Assembly: GCF_000518605.1 (NCBI RefSeq)
Contig: NZ_KI912460.1
Span: forward strand, 67,741 to 131,740
Direction of reading: 5' to 3'
Length of the DNA stretch: 64,000 nt
Origin: Shewanella fidelis ATCC BAA-318
GTDB lineage: Bacteria > Pseudomonadota > Gammaproteobacteria > Enterobacterales > Shewanellaceae
In this document: positions 44,407-54,084 of the stretch, piece after piece
How the letters are laid out: each line of letters starts with the position of its first letter
Position numbering within the stretch: position 1 is the stretch's first letter
Program-made: the position numbers and the translations under genes
The notes under the pieces: generated by a model
What the model saw: only the letters and a program-made list of their open reading frames with translations
The model's database searches: none
What the model was told of the DNA's origin: nothing

Positions 44407-45501
44407 ATGCAGGCATTCATGAAAAAAATAATAATTGTCTTACTCCTCCTAATTGGTGCTGGCTATTTCTATTTTCAGCAGCAACAACCCGTCAAGCAAG
44501 TCAAAAAATCTCGTCCAATACCAAATGTCGTGGTAACAAAAGCAACCATGGAACCTATTAGGGATGAAGTGGAAGCGCTTGGCACCAGTAAGGCTAATGA
44601 GTCTATTACTGTGACTCCCAAGGTGACTGAAGTGGTTACTCAAGTTAACTTTGATGATGGTGATCTAGTCAAAAAAGGTCGCCTTTTGGTGCAACTGCAA
44701 GACAGTGAACAGCGTGCACGTGTGACAGTGGCGAAGGTGAAAGTTAACGATCATCAAAGGGAGCTTGAGCGGATTAGAACCTTGGTGACCAGCCAAACGA
44801 TTGCAGAGCTTGAGCGAGACCGTCTACAAACATTAATCGATACCGCTAAAGCCGAATTGGCACAGGCGCAATCAGCATTGAGTGATCGCCAAATTATCGC
44901 ACCGTTTAGTGGAGCTTTAGGATTACGTCAAGTGAGTACTGGCGCTTTAGTGTCTCCGGGCAACGCGATTACCACATTAGATGATATATCGGTTATTAAA
45001 CTTGATTTCTCAGTGCCTGAACGTTTTATTCAATCTTTAGCGCTAGGAAAGAAAGTTGAAGCGCAAGCTGTGGCTTTTGACGGTGAAGTGTTTCAAGGCA
45101 AAGTGGTATCGATAGATAGCCGTATTAATCCAAGCACTCGTGCAGTTATTGTAAGAGCTGAAATCCCTAACCCTGATCAACGTCTATTGCCTGGGATGTT
45201 GATGAAGGTGAAATTAATTAAAACCAGCCGTGATGCGCTGATTTTACCTGAGTCAGCCATCATTCCTATCCAAGATAGACATTATGTCTATTGGGTAAAT
45301 GATGAAGGAGTGATTGAACAAAAGCAGGTAGAGCTTGGGCTAAGAAAACGTGGCTGGGTTGAGATCCTTGATGGTATTGCACTTGATGAGCAAATTGTGG
45401 TGCGAGGGATCTTAAAAGTGAGACCCGGTGATAAAGTCAAAGTGACCTTCAGTGAGCGCTTTAGTTTTCTTAAGCAGGCGAGTGTGGAGCCTGTGGTATG
45501 A
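44407..45501 (+). CDS. RND efflux periplasmic adaptor (membrane fusion protein)
   Basis: A 364-residue adaptor subunit. It has an N-terminal signal-anchor (KKIIIVLLLLIGAGYFYF), a barrel-sandwich lipoyl half (VTPKVTEVVTQVNFDDGDLVKK), a short alpha-hairpin, the second lipoyl half (IIAPFSGALGLRQVSTGALV) and the beta-barrel domain. It would link the inner-membrane pump to a TolC-like channel, whose gene is not here. A start at 44419 (MKKIII) is also possible. The stop overlaps the pump gene start by 4 nt (ATGA). Confidence 0.92.
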   Translation: MQAFMKKIIIVLLLLIGAGYFYFQQQQPVKQVKKSRPIPNVVVTKATMEPIRDEVEALGTSKANESITVTPKVTEVVTQVNFDDGDLVKKGRLLVQLQDSEQRARVTVAKVKVNDHQRELERIRTLVTSQTIAELERDRLQTLIDTAKAELAQAQSALSDRQIIAPFSGALGLRQVSTGALVSPGNAITTLDDISVIKLDFSVPERFIQSLALGKKVEAQAVAFDGEVFQGKVVSIDSRINPSTRAVIVRAEIPNPDQRLLPGMLMKVKLIKTSRDALILPESAIIPIQDRHYVYWVNDEGVIEQKQVELGLRKRGWVEILDGIALDEQIVVRGILKVRPGDKVKVTFSERFSFLKQASVEPVV

Positions 45502-48500
45502 TTTTAACTGATCTGTCGGTTAAGCGGCCGGTATTCGCTTCTGTTATCAGTATATTATTAATTATCTTTGGCTTAGTCGCATTCGAAAAGTTACCACTGC
45601 GTGAATATCCCAATATTGATCCACCTGTGGTGTCGATCCAAACCAATTATCGTGGCGCAAGTGCTGCGGTGGTTGAAAGCCGGATCACCCAGCTAGTAGA
45701 AGATAGAATTAGTGGTGTTGAGGGAATTAAACACATTACCTCATCTAGCCGTGATGGTCGCTCTGATGTCACCCTCGAATTTGAAGTTGGCCGCGACATT
45801 GAAGCGGCAGCTAACGATGTACGCGACCGAGTTTCAGGGCTGTTAAACAATTTACCTGAAGAGGCCGAACCACCAGAGGTTGAAAAAGCCAATGGCGGTG
45901 ATGAAGTGATTATGTGGTTAAACTTGGTTTCAGACCAAATGACCACATTACAGCTTACAGATTACGCGCGCCGCTACATTATCGATCGTTTCTCTGTTAT
46001 CGACGGCGTGGCGAATATGCGCTTGGGCGGCGGTAAAGTCTACGCAATGCGCGTATGGATTGACCGTCAGGCATTGGCTGCACGAAATCTGACCGTTGCG
46101 GATATTGAATCGGCTCTGCGCTCGGAGAACGTTGAATTACCCGCTGGTAGTGTCGAATCAAAAGCGCGTCATTTTACTGTGCGCTTGGAGCGAAGCTTTA
46201 GAACCGCCGATGATTTCGCTAACTTGGTTTTAGCTGAAGGCGATGATGGATACCTGATTAAGCTAGGTGATGTCGCTAAAGTAGAAATAGGCTCTGAAGA
46301 GGAGCGTATCACCTTCAGGGGCAACCGAGAGAATATGATTGGTCTTGGGGTGTCTAAACAATCAACCGCGAATACGTTAGATGTGGCTCGTGCAGCGAAC
46401 AAACTGGTTGACCAAATTAATCCGACATTGCCCGCTGGCATGGAAATTAAGCGCTCTTATGACAGCTCAGTATTTATTGAGGCATCAGTAAAAGAGGTTT
46501 ATCAAACCTTATTTATTGCCATGTTCCTCGTCATAGTGGTGATCTATCTGTTCTTAGGCAGTGTAAGGGCGATGTTAATCCCAGCATTGACTGTGCCGGT
46601 ATCGTTAATGGCAACCTTTATTGTGTTGTTCGCTTTAGGCTACACCATTAACTTGCTAACTTTGCTGGCAATGATTTTAGCCATTGGCATGGTCGTTGAT
46701 GATGCCATTGTTGTGCTCGAAAATATTCATAGAAGGATAGAAGAGGGCGATTCTCCATTAAAAGCTGCTTATCTTGGTGCTAGAGAAGTCGGTTTTGCGG
46801 TTATTGCAACAACCCTTGTTTTAGTCGCTGTGTTTATGCCTATCACCTTTTTAGAGGGAGATTTAGGTAAGCTATTTAAAGAGTTTGCTGTTGCCATGAG
46901 TGCCGCGGTAATTTTCTCAAGTATTGTTGCGCTTACATTAAGCCCGATGATGTGTTCAAAGGTGCTCAAACCTTCGGCACAAGACCCTTGGCTAGTACGT
47001 AAAATCGATGCGGGCATGGATAAACTTGCAGAGGGATATCGTCGTAGCTTAAAACGAGCGATGGCACATCCTTATTTGGTTTCTTCAATCATCCTAATTG
47101 CATTAATGACGAGCGTATTTTTAGCGAAAGAAGTACCACAAGAGTTTGCTCCTCGTGAGGATCGTGGCTCGATGTTCTTGATTGTTAACGGTCCACAAGG
47201 TGCTAGTTTCGAGTACATTGAATCCTATATGGATGAGATTGAAAACCGCTTAATGCCATTGGTTGAAGCTGGCGAAATCAAGCGCTTATTGATCCGAGCG
47301 CCGAGAGGTTTTGGCCGCAGTGCAAACTTTTCAAATGGTATGGCTATTATTGTTCTCGAAGATTGGGCTGTAAGGCGCAGTGCTTTTGAAATTATCGGTG
47401 ATATTCGAGGTCGCTTATCTGACTTAGCTGGTGTTCGCGCTTTTCCGGTTATGCGCCAGGCGTTTGGCCGAGGCGTTGGCAAACCTGTGCAGTTTGTACT
47501 AGGTGGCCCAAGTTATGAAGAACTCGCTAGATGGCGCGATATTATTCTAGAAAAAGCCAAAGAAAATCCTAATCTGGTTGGCTTAGATCATGACTATAAA
47601 GAAACCAAGCCGCAGTTAAGAGTGATTATCGACAAAGACAGAGCAGCAGATCTTGGGGTGTCTATTTCTCACGTGGGACGTACACTTGAGTCAATGCTAG
47701 GTTCAAGATTAGTGACCACCTTTATGCGTGATGGTGAAGAGTACGATGTGATTATCGAAGGTAATCGTGATAATCAAAATACGGCTACGGATCTGGAAAA
47801 TATCTATGTGCGTTCAGATCGAACTAAAGAGCTGATCCCGTTATCGAATTTAGTTCATGTAGAAGAGTATGCGGATGCTAGCCAGCTAAATCGTTATAAC
47901 CGAATGCGAGCCATTACCCTAGAGGCAAGTTTAGCTGATGGATATAGTTTGGGAGAAGCGCTCGACTATTTGAATGATTTGACACATGAATACCTACCTG
48001 CAGAGGCAATCGTCAGCTACAAAGGTCAATCGCTGGATTACCAAGACTCTGGTAATTCGATGTACTTTGTATTTATTCTCGCACTTGGTATTGTATTTTT
48101 AGTGTTAGCGGCCCAGTTTGAAAGTTACATTCATCCTATGGTGATTATGCTAACAGTGCCCTTGGCGACTTTAGGTGCACTTATTGGGTTATGGGCGACA
48201 GGACAAACGCTCAATATCTATAGCCAGATTGGGATTATCATGCTGGTGGGGCTAGCAGCCAAGAACGGTATTCTGATCGTAGAGTTTGCTAATCAACTTA
48301 GAGATAAAGGTATGGCGTTCCAAAATGCTATTATCCAAGCAGCAAGTCAGCGTTTAAGGCCAATCTTAATGACGGGGATCACCACCGCAGCAGGGGCTAT
48401 ACCTTTAGTTCTCGCTGATGGAGCCGGTGCTGAAACACGTTTTGTTATAGGTGTGGTGGTACTGTCTGGTATTACGCTAGCCACTTTCTTTACTTTATTT

Positions 48501-48590
48501 GTTATTCCTGTAGCGTACTCATTAATGGCTAAAAACTCTGGCTCTCCAGAAATGATAGCTAAACAACTTGAGAAGGAGCTGGCTGACTAG
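45498..48590 (+). CDS. RND efflux pump permease (HAE1 family)
   Basis: A 1030-residue inner-membrane proton antiporter of the AcrB/MexF type. It has twelve membrane helices and two large periplasmic loops. The N-terminal LSVKRPVFASVISILLIIFG, the ANDVRDRVSGLLNNLPEEAEPP segment and the helix-4 motif GMVVDDAIVVLENIHRRIE with its proton-relay aspartates are typical. A drug range cannot be assigned from sequence. It is translationally coupled to the adaptor. No regulator gene is adjacent, and a terminator follows. Confidence 0.95.
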   Translation: MILTDLSVKRPVFASVISILLIIFGLVAFEKLPLREYPNIDPPVVSIQTNYRGASAAVVESRITQLVEDRISGVEGIKHITSSSRDGRSDVTLEFEVGRDIEAAANDVRDRVSGLLNNLPEEAEPPEVEKANGGDEVIMWLNLVSDQMTTLQLTDYARRYIIDRFSVIDGVANMRLGGGKVYAMRVWIDRQALAARNLTVADIESALRSENVELPAGSVESKARHFTVRLERSFRTADDFANLVLAEGDDGYLIKLGDVAKVEIGSEEERITFRGNRENMIGLGVSKQSTANTLDVARAANKLVDQINPTLPAGMEIKRSYDSSVFIEASVKEVYQTLFIAMFLVIVVIYLFLGSVRAMLIPALTVPVSLMATFIVLFALGYTINLLTLLAMILAIGMVVDDAIVVLENIHRRIEEGDSPLKAAYLGAREVGFAVIATTLVLVAVFMPITFLEGDLGKLFKEFAVAMSAAVIFSSIVALTLSPMMCSKVLKPSAQDPWLVRKIDAGMDKLAEGYRRSLKRAMAHPYLVSSIILIALMTSVFLAKEVPQEFAPREDRGSMFLIVNGPQGASFEYIESYMDEIENRLMPLVEAGEIKRLLIRAPRGFGRSANFSNGMAIIVLEDWAVRRSAFEIIGDIRGRLSDLAGVRAFPVMRQAFGRGVGKPVQFVLGGPSYEELARWRDIILEKAKENPNLVGLDHDYKETKPQLRVIIDKDRAADLGVSISHVGRTLESMLGSRLVTTFMRDGEEYDVIIEGNRDNQNTATDLENIYVRSDRTKELIPLSNLVHVEEYADASQLNRYNRMRAITLEASLADGYSLGEALDYLNDLTHEYLPAEAIVSYKGQSLDYQDSGNSMYFVFILALGIVFLVLAAQFESYIHPMVIMLTVPLATLGALIGLWATGQTLNIYSQIGIIMLVGLAAKNGILIVEFANQLRDKGMAFQNAIIQAASQRLRPILMTGITTAAGAIPLVLADGAGAETRFVIGVVVLSGITLATFFTLFVIPVAYSLMAKNSGSPEMIAKQLEKELAD

Positions 48591-48611
48591 CCTGCTAGAT
48601 CATCAAGATAT

Positions 48612-48637
48612 AAAAAGGCGCGTTAAGCGCCTTTTTT
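48612..48637. terminator. Terminator between the RND pump gene and the DUF2897 gene
   Basis: The stem AAAAAGGCGC/GCGCCTTTTT with a GTTAA loop serves both converging genes. Confidence 0.9.
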
Positions 48638-48658
48638 GTGGTTATATCGAAATTCAAG

Positions 48659-48862
48659 TTAAGCTTTGTCTTTATCTTCAGCTTGACTCGGTTTTGTATC
48701 TGCAGATGCTGGTTGATCTTTTTGCTCTGATTTCTCACGCTTATGGTGATCTTTACCAAAATGAGTCATCTTGTGCTTAGCGCTATATTTTAATACTGCA
48801 AGATTACTACCTATGACGCCTAAAACGAGTAATATTAACAGTCCAACTTCAAGATCTGACAT
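48659..48862 (-). CDS. Small membrane protein, DUF2897-like
   Basis: A 67-residue protein with one N-terminal membrane helix (VGLLILLVLGVIGSNLAVL). The motif LKYSAKHKM is typical of the DUF2897 family, and a highly charged C-terminal tail follows (KREKSEQKDQ...EDKDKA). Its function is unknown. It follows kdsB by 19 bp on the same strand and is probably in its operon. Confidence 0.75.
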   Translation of the reverse strand: MSDLEVGLLILLVLGVIGSNLAVLKYSAKHKMTHFGKDHHKREKSEQKDQPASADTKPSQAEDKDKA

Positions 48863-48881
48863 AACCTAAATAGCCTCATGT

Positions 48882-49619
48882 TTAGTCTACTGCAAGTCGT
48901 GCTTCACAGATGCGAATGTCTTCAGGTGTATCGACTTCAGGGAAGTCAAACGCGCTGATAGCCACTTTAATTTTATAACCGTACTCTAGTGCTCGCAGTT
49001 GTTCTAATTTTTCTAACTCTTCTAAGCGGCCTAATGGCAACTTAGCAAATGTTTGAATGAACTTACGCGTATAAGCGTAAATACCTATGTGTTTGTAAAC
49101 TGGATACTCACTGGTGTCACGGCCAAATGGAATGCGTGCGCGAGAGAAATACAAAGCGTTATGGTTATTGTCGAATACCATTTTTACATGGTTTGGATCG
49201 TTTAGCTGGGCTTCATCTTTGATCTCTACACCTAAAGTGGCCATATCAAACTCACCCGGATGACGCTCACATAGGCTAACGAGTTGCTCAATCGCAATGG
49301 GATCAATCAGAGGTTGATCACCTTGCAAGTTAATCACTAGATCGTCTTGTGCTAGCCCTAGGATTGAAATCGCTTCATCGATACGGTCAGTGCCAGAGGC
49401 GGCGTTTTCACCAGTCATTACGACTTTACCACCGAAACCTTCTACTGCATCTTTAATACGTACATCATCGGTCGCAACATAGATCTCTTTGATGCCTTTT
49501 GCTAACGCTGCGCGCTCGTACACATGTTGGATCATTGGCTTGCCACAAATAGGCGCTAAAGGCTTACCAGGAAAGCGACTTGAGCCATAACGGGCAGGGA
49601 TTAACAAGGTTACATTCAT
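48882..49619 (-). CDS. kdsB: CMP-Kdo synthetase (KdsB)
   Basis: KdsB activates Kdo (or, in Shewanella, 8-amino-Kdo) with CTP for lipopolysaccharide core assembly. The 245-residue protein has the nucleotidyltransferase start LIPARYGSSRFPGKPLAPI, then INLQGDQPLIDP and a Mg-binding EVDTPEDI segment near the end. In S. oneidensis, as I recall, the 8-amino-Kdo genes kdnA/kdnB adjoin kdsB. They are not here. Confidence 0.95.
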   Translation of the reverse strand: MNVTLLIPARYGSSRFPGKPLAPICGKPMIQHVYERAALAKGIKEIYVATDDVRIKDAVEGFGGKVVMTGENAASGTDRIDEAISILGLAQDDLVINLQGDQPLIDPIAIEQLVSLCERHPGEFDMATLGVEIKDEAQLNDPNHVKMVFDNNHNALYFSRARIPFGRDTSEYPVYKHIGIYAYTRKFIQTFAKLPLGRLEELEKLEQLRALEYGYKIKVAISAFDFPEVDTPEDIRICEARLAVD

Positions 49620-49903
49620 TCAATTTACCTATTTAATAATTATCGGCTTCAACGCTCGAAACCATACATGCTTGTAAAATCCGCGGAAACAACCCTTTGA
49701 GCATTTTGTCGGCGGGTTTTTGTTACCGCATGCGGCTAAGTGATTTAAAACTAAGCATCAACACGTATTTACGTTTGCTTTGTTTTGACTAAAAATAATT
49801 ATAAACTGGAAGCTCTATTGGTTGTTGTTTTTTTTGCGTTGTTACAGAAAACACCTGTAACTACTGATGCAAGTGATGGTTTTTTTACCCTTTGAGATAC
49901 AAA
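49620..49903. other. Intergenic region upstream of kdsB
   Basis: About 280 bp before the can terminator with no gene-like frame. It must hold the kdsB promoter, but I could not pick a convincing one. Confidence 0.35.
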
Positions 49904-49936
49904 AAAGCTAACTCAGTAATCTACTGAATTAGCTTT
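49904..49936 (-). terminator. Terminator after can
   Basis: AAAGCTAACTCAGTA pairs with TACTGAATTAGCTTT (one mismatch). On the minus strand it is followed by a T run. Confidence 0.8.
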
Positions 49937-49975
49937 AACATACAACAATTCACCAAGCGGTTAGATGGCGTTTTG

Positions 49976-50584
49976 TTAGTCTTTAGCTGTTTCGTTGTTG
50001 ACGGTAACGTCTAGATCAGACAATAAGCCGTTTTCTACGCTGTAAATCCAACCGTGCACAGCAAGTTCTTGGCCTCTATCCCATGCATCTTGAACTATGG
50101 TTGAACTGGTTACGTTAGCCACTTGCTCCATTACGTTCAATTCACATAAACGGTCAAAACGTTCATCTTCATCCATATTATCTAGATCTGCACGATGGAT
50201 ACGATAAATGTCACGAATGTGACCAAGCCAGTTATCAATCAGCCCTAATTTATCAGTACCCATTGAAGCTTTAATACCGCCACAGCCATAATGACCAACA
50301 ACCATAATATGCTTAACTTTTAGCACTTCAACTGCATATTGCAGCACTGATAAGCAGTTGAGATCAGTATGAATAACCATGTTGGCAATGTTTCTGTGTA
50401 CAAACACTTCACCAGGCATTAAGTCGATAATTTGGTTTGACGGCACGCGACTATCAGAGCAACCAATCCATAAGTATTCTGGAGTTTGTTGCTTTGCAAG
50501 TTCTTCGAAAAATGTTGGATCTTCTTCTAAAATTCTACCCGCCCAGCGGCGGTTATTATCAAAAAGTGGTTTTAGTAGTTTCAT
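49976..50584 (-). CDS. can: Beta-carbonic anhydrase (Can)
   Basis: A 202-residue beta-class carbonic anhydrase that interconverts CO2 and bicarbonate. The zinc ligands C42 (GCSDSR), H98 and C101 (VGHYGCGG) and the catalytic dyad D44/R46 are all at the same positions as in E. coli Can. The C-terminal WIYSVENGLLSDL is typical. It is monocistronic. Confidence 0.96.
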   Translation of the reverse strand: MKLLKPLFDNNRRWAGRILEEDPTFFEELAKQQTPEYLWIGCSDSRVPSNQIIDLMPGEVFVHRNIANMVIHTDLNCLSVLQYAVEVLKVKHIMVVGHYGCGGIKASMGTDKLGLIDNWLGHIRDIYRIHRADLDNMDEDERFDRLCELNVMEQVANVTSSTIVQDAWDRGQELAVHGWIYSVENGLLSDLDVTVNNETAKD

Positions 50585-50813
50585 GCTGCTCTTATCTATT
50601 CGGTCAGTTAAGAAAAACGCTTAGCAAACGTAGTCTAACACTTTTACTATTGCTTGCTGGTCTACTCAGTAATATAGACTCGTTGCCTTAAATGTTTGTT
50701 AATTCTGTTGCAATTTGGTTTCATTTGTTTTGCGTTGCAGGTCTGTTGTTATCTATGTGTGGCAAAGGAAACATCAAACCTGAAAGGCAGAATTGCTTTT
50801 ACTGAGCCGTATA

Positions 50814-51653
50814 TCAACTGATATTGTTCGACAGGAACTCAGTTAGATGCTTATTAATAAACTCAGGTTGTTCAAGTGTCGAAATATGTCCACACTCGGG
50901 GATATGAATGTACTGACTTGCAGTGATTGCGTCATGCATTAAGTAGCCCTCAAGTACACTGCGGGCTTTATCTTCTACCCCGGTCATGATTAGACAAGGA
51001 AGAGTAAATTGCTCTACATCGTCCATGGTATCACGGCGGCCGAAGATCATTTTGCCAACTTGGTAAATTGAATCGATTTCATTTGCAGTAATTTGCTGCA
51101 GATGTTGCTCGAACTGATTAACTAACTCCGGCTTTGGATTGTTAGCAAAAAACAGTGGCGAAATAGCGGCAGTGATTTTACTCGATATAGTCTGTTCAGC
51201 TTTAATAACATCAAGCATTGCATAATATTTATCTCGAGTGATTTCAGGCTCATAGCCAATAAAGCTACCTAGCATAACCAAGCTTTTTACTCGTGATGGG
51301 GCACTAAGTGCCAGTTCAGCTCCCCACATGCCACCAACCGATAAACCTATGATTGAAAATTCTTGGATTTTAAGGTTATCCATTAGCGATAGCATATTGG
51401 CCGCAACATCTCTTAAATTACGGCAGCTTGTTGGTACCGGACCGGAAAAACCGTGCCCCCATAGATCGGGTACGATACAGCGATAATGCTGACTTAACAG
51501 ACTAATTTGTGGTGCCCACATTTGGCTATCCCACAAATAGCTGTGGCCCATAAGTAATACAGGACCCTGGCCTATATCGAGGTAGCTTAGCGTACTGTCA
51601 TCGATTTCAATTTGATGTCTATGTTGGCTAAAAGAGTGGCTAGTGGTGCTCAT
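50814..51653 (-). CDS. Alpha/beta hydrolase
   Basis: A protein of about 279 residues with an alpha/beta-hydrolase fold. The oxyanion region is LLMGHSYLWDSQMW, the nucleophile elbow GLSVGG (serine), an acid lies in MTGVEDKA and the catalytic histidine in IPECGHISTLEQPEFIN. The substrate is unknown. The group resembles 3-oxoadipate enol-lactonase-like and BioH-like hydrolases. I start it at the ATG at 51653; the frame continues seven codons to a TTG. It follows the M15 peptidase gene by about 58 bp on the same strand. Confidence 0.85.
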   Translation of the reverse strand: MSTTSHSFSQHRHQIEIDDSTLSYLDIGQGPVLLMGHSYLWDSQMWAPQISLLSQHYRCIVPDLWGHGFSGPVPTSCRNLRDVAANMLSLMDNLKIQEFSIIGLSVGGMWGAELALSAPSRVKSLVMLGSFIGYEPEITRDKYYAMLDVIKAEQTISSKITAAISPLFFANNPKPELVNQFEQHLQQITANEIDSIYQVGKMIFGRRDTMDDVEQFTLPCLIMTGVEDKARSVLEGYLMHDAITASQYIHIPECGHISTLEQPEFINKHLTEFLSNNIS

Positions 51654-51710
51654 GTGTGGTGAATTCTCTAACAAATAGGTTGAATTAATATGCTTACAAT
51701 AAGCGCTTTA

Positions 51711-52424
51711 TCATGCTTCTTGAGGCGCAGGGGCGACTCGATAGACGTATTCTGCTACGAGCTCATCGAGTTGCGCTAAAATGTGTTGCTTTAAACTTAC
51801 ATCTGATGCTGTAAGTACCGCCGCTAACTCGGCTGGATTAAATTGTTTAATATAATGCGTTGCGACTGGATAATAACTTAAATGCCAAGGTTCAGGACTT
51901 ACACCGCTAAGCCCCTGTTGAAAGGGCAAGTAAAAACCAAACTGTTGCGCGTGTTGCGCTAGCCACTGATTTAGCTTGAAACAGGGACCGTCTGCTTGAT
52001 ATTCAGTTGATACTAGCTGTAGTTCTTGCTTGTTTATTTTATTGGCATCAAAAACATCGATGTCTGTACCCCAGTGATGGCGGGACATACCTGGAATGGC
52101 TGACCATAATAAGATGTAGTCGATCAATTCATTTGCGGTCAAAAACCGAATGTCTACAGGGACAGAGTTTTGGTCTAGTACCGGGCGGTTGCCGCTGACT
52201 TTATTATTCCAAATCAACAATTGCCTATCGAAGTCTCGATATGCTGAACAGATCTGTAAATCAATACCATCAGCTTTTGCTGCGCTTTGCATTGCAATAA
52301 AAGCGTTGGCGGTTTGCTGTTGCAAACGATAGCCTAAACAGTCAACTAAATGTTGGCTGTCTAGACCATACAGAATACTTTGATTTATTTGCAAAGTAAG
52401 TGTTCCAAAATTGCTTGGTAACAA
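51711..52424 (-). CDS. M15 family D-Ala-D-Ala carboxypeptidase-like protein
   Basis: Up to 237 residues of the VanY/M15B type. The zinc-binding segments SRHHWGTDIDVFDA (HxxxxxxD) and EPWHLSYYP (third ligand and catalytic glutamate) are present. No obvious signal peptide is seen, so it may act in the cytoplasm on recycled muropeptides. The start is uncertain because the frame opens with TTG inside dapE (40-nt overlap). A TTG at 52394 is an alternative. Confidence 0.85.
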   Translation of the reverse strand: MLPSNFGTLTLQINQSILYGLDSQHLVDCLGYRLQQQTANAFIAMQSAAKADGIDLQICSAYRDFDRQLLIWNNKVSGNRPVLDQNSVPVDIRFLTANELIDYILLWSAIPGMSRHHWGTDIDVFDANKINKQELQLVSTEYQADGPCFKLNQWLAQHAQQFGFYLPFQQGLSGVSPEPWHLSYYPVATHYIKQFNPAELAAVLTASDVSLKQHILAQLDELVAEYVYRVAPAPQEA

Positions 52425-53530
52425 TCGGTGAGAAGTTCAAGATCGGCAACTTTCACGCATTCATTCACTTTATGAATGGTGGCGTTTACAGGACCAAGTT
52501 CAATCACTTGGGCACCAGTAGGAGCAATAAAGCGACCATCAGATGTACCACCTGATGTTTGCGGATCGGTATCTATACCAGTTACTTGCTTAATAGCAGC
52601 TTTTGTCGCCTCTAATAATGGACCTTCGCCGGTAAGAAAAGGTAGTCCATTAAATACCCAATCAATGTCGTAATCTAAGCCATGTGCATCAAGTATGTTA
52701 AGCACGCGTTGAATCAAGATCTCAGCGGTCACTTCAGTTGAATAACGGAAATTAAACATCACCTCAAGCGTACCTGGGATCACATTTGATGCTCCGGTAC
52801 CACCGTTAATGTTTGCAATTTGAAAGCTGGTTGGCGGGAAAAACTCATTGCCATTGTCCCACTTCATTCTCGCAAGTTCATCTAATGCAGGTGCTGCTTT
52901 ATGAATCGGGTTATCAGCAAGGTGAGGGTAGGCCACATGTCCTTGGATCCCTTTAACAGTCAGATTACCTGTTAAACTACCACGGCGACCGTTTTTAACG
53001 ATGTCACCGAGCTTATGGGTCGACGAAGGCTCACCAACTAAAGACCAAGTGATTTTTTCATTACGCGCTTCTAAGGTATCAATAACGCGTGTAGTGCCGT
53101 TAATGAAGGGACCTTCTTCGTCACTGGTGATTAAAAAGGCGATTGAGCCATTATGATCAGGATGTTTGGCAATAAAGCGCTCTGTTGCCACTAGCATTGC
53201 TGCTAATGAACCTTTCATATCTGCAGCGCCGCGGCCATGTAAATAACCATCTATAACAACTGGGTCAAATGGAGGTGTATGCCAGCGGTTAAGATCGCCA
53301 ACAGGGACGACATCAGTATGGCCTGCAAAACAAAATAGTGGTGCATCCGTGCCTTTGCGAGCCCACATATTAGTGGTGTCTTCAAAGACCATTGATTCAA
53401 TGTTAAAACCTATCTTAGCGAGTCGCTCTGCCATGAGTTGTTGGCAGCCTTCATCTAAGGGAGTGACTGATGGTCGCGAGATCAGGTCTTTCGCTAACGC
53501 GAGAACGGCAGAATCTTCTACACCGCTCAT
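52385..53530 (-). CDS. dapE: Succinyl-diaminopimelate desuccinylase (DapE)
   Basis: DapE hydrolyses N-succinyl-LL-DAP to LL-DAP in lysine and peptidoglycan precursor synthesis. The 381-residue M20 zinc enzyme has CFAGHTDVVPVGD (first zinc ligand), GRGAADMKGSLAAM (bridging aspartate), ITSDEEGPFINGT (catalytic glutamate) and QTSGGTSDGRF. It overlaps the yffB stop by 4 nt, forming the yffB-dapE unit known in enterobacteria. Confidence 0.96.
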   Translation of the reverse strand: MSGVEDSAVLALAKDLISRPSVTPLDEGCQQLMAERLAKIGFNIESMVFEDTTNMWARKGTDAPLFCFAGHTDVVPVGDLNRWHTPPFDPVVIDGYLHGRGAADMKGSLAAMLVATERFIAKHPDHNGSIAFLITSDEEGPFINGTTRVIDTLEARNEKITWSLVGEPSSTHKLGDIVKNGRRGSLTGNLTVKGIQGHVAYPHLADNPIHKAAPALDELARMKWDNGNEFFPPTSFQIANINGGTGASNVIPGTLEVMFNFRYSTEVTAEILIQRVLNILDAHGLDYDIDWVFNGLPFLTGEGPLLEATKAAIKQVTGIDTDPQTSGGTSDGRFIAPTGAQVIELGPVNATIHKVNECVKVADLELLTDCYQAILEHLLCK

Positions 53531-53871
53531 AGGTTAAACCACTTGCGGTAGTCTGCTTCTTTGAAGCCTACTTGTACTTGATCATTAGTAACCAAAACCG
53601 GACGTTTGATTAACGTTGGATACAAGGCCATAAGGGCAATGGCTTTTTTCTCGTTTAGATCGCTTTTTTCGGTATCAGTTAAGTTTCTAAAACTTGTACT
53701 GCGCTTGTTGAATAGGTTTTCCCAACCGACAGCGGCAACCCATTGTTCAATTTGTTCTTCTGCGAGTCCATCTTCACGAAAATCATGAAAAGCGACATCT
53801 AACTGATTCGCTTCCAACCATTTGCGCGCTTTGCGTACGGTATCGCAATTTTTAATTCCAAAAAGTATCAA
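53527..53871 (-). CDS. yffB: ArsC-family protein YffB (Spx/ArsC-like)
   Basis: A 114-residue thioredoxin-like protein with a single N-terminal cysteine in FGIKNCDTVRKARKWLE and the C-terminal KRPVLVTNDQVQVGFKEADY. It belongs to the YffB group, whose role is not established although glutathione-dependent thiol reduction has been proposed. It is translationally coupled to dapE. Confidence 0.92.
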   Translation of the reverse strand: MILFGIKNCDTVRKARKWLEANQLDVAFHDFREDGLAEEQIEQWVAAVGWENLFNKRSTSFRNLTDTEKSDLNEKKAIALMALYPTLIKRPVLVTNDQVQVGFKEADYRKWFNL

Positions 53872-54028
53872 AAGGGTACTCCGATCTAATTTTTATAGGT
53901 TGCCAGCATTGTGTCATTGCTTGTGATTCTGCTCAAGGGTGAATTGCTGCTAAATAGCATTGTTGAACGTTATTCACGAGTTTTTGATGAGCAGGGTTTC
54001 AAATGTTGAAATTTGTTTGCAGTGATGA

Positions 54029-54058
54029 AAAAGAGCCTGTTGATAAATAGGCTCTTTT
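54029..54058 (-). terminator. Terminator of ptsH-ptsI-crr
   Basis: AAAAGAGCCT pairs with AGGCTCTTTT around a 10-nt loop. It is 27 bp after the crr stop on the minus strand. Confidence 0.82.
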
Positions 54059-54084
54059 GTAGACTTTAAACAAGATATAGAGGC

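Noticed and set aside
45647..47482. Long minus-strand frames inside the RND pump gene
   Set aside because: They are antisense shadows of a clearly coding gene, with no start signals or family features.
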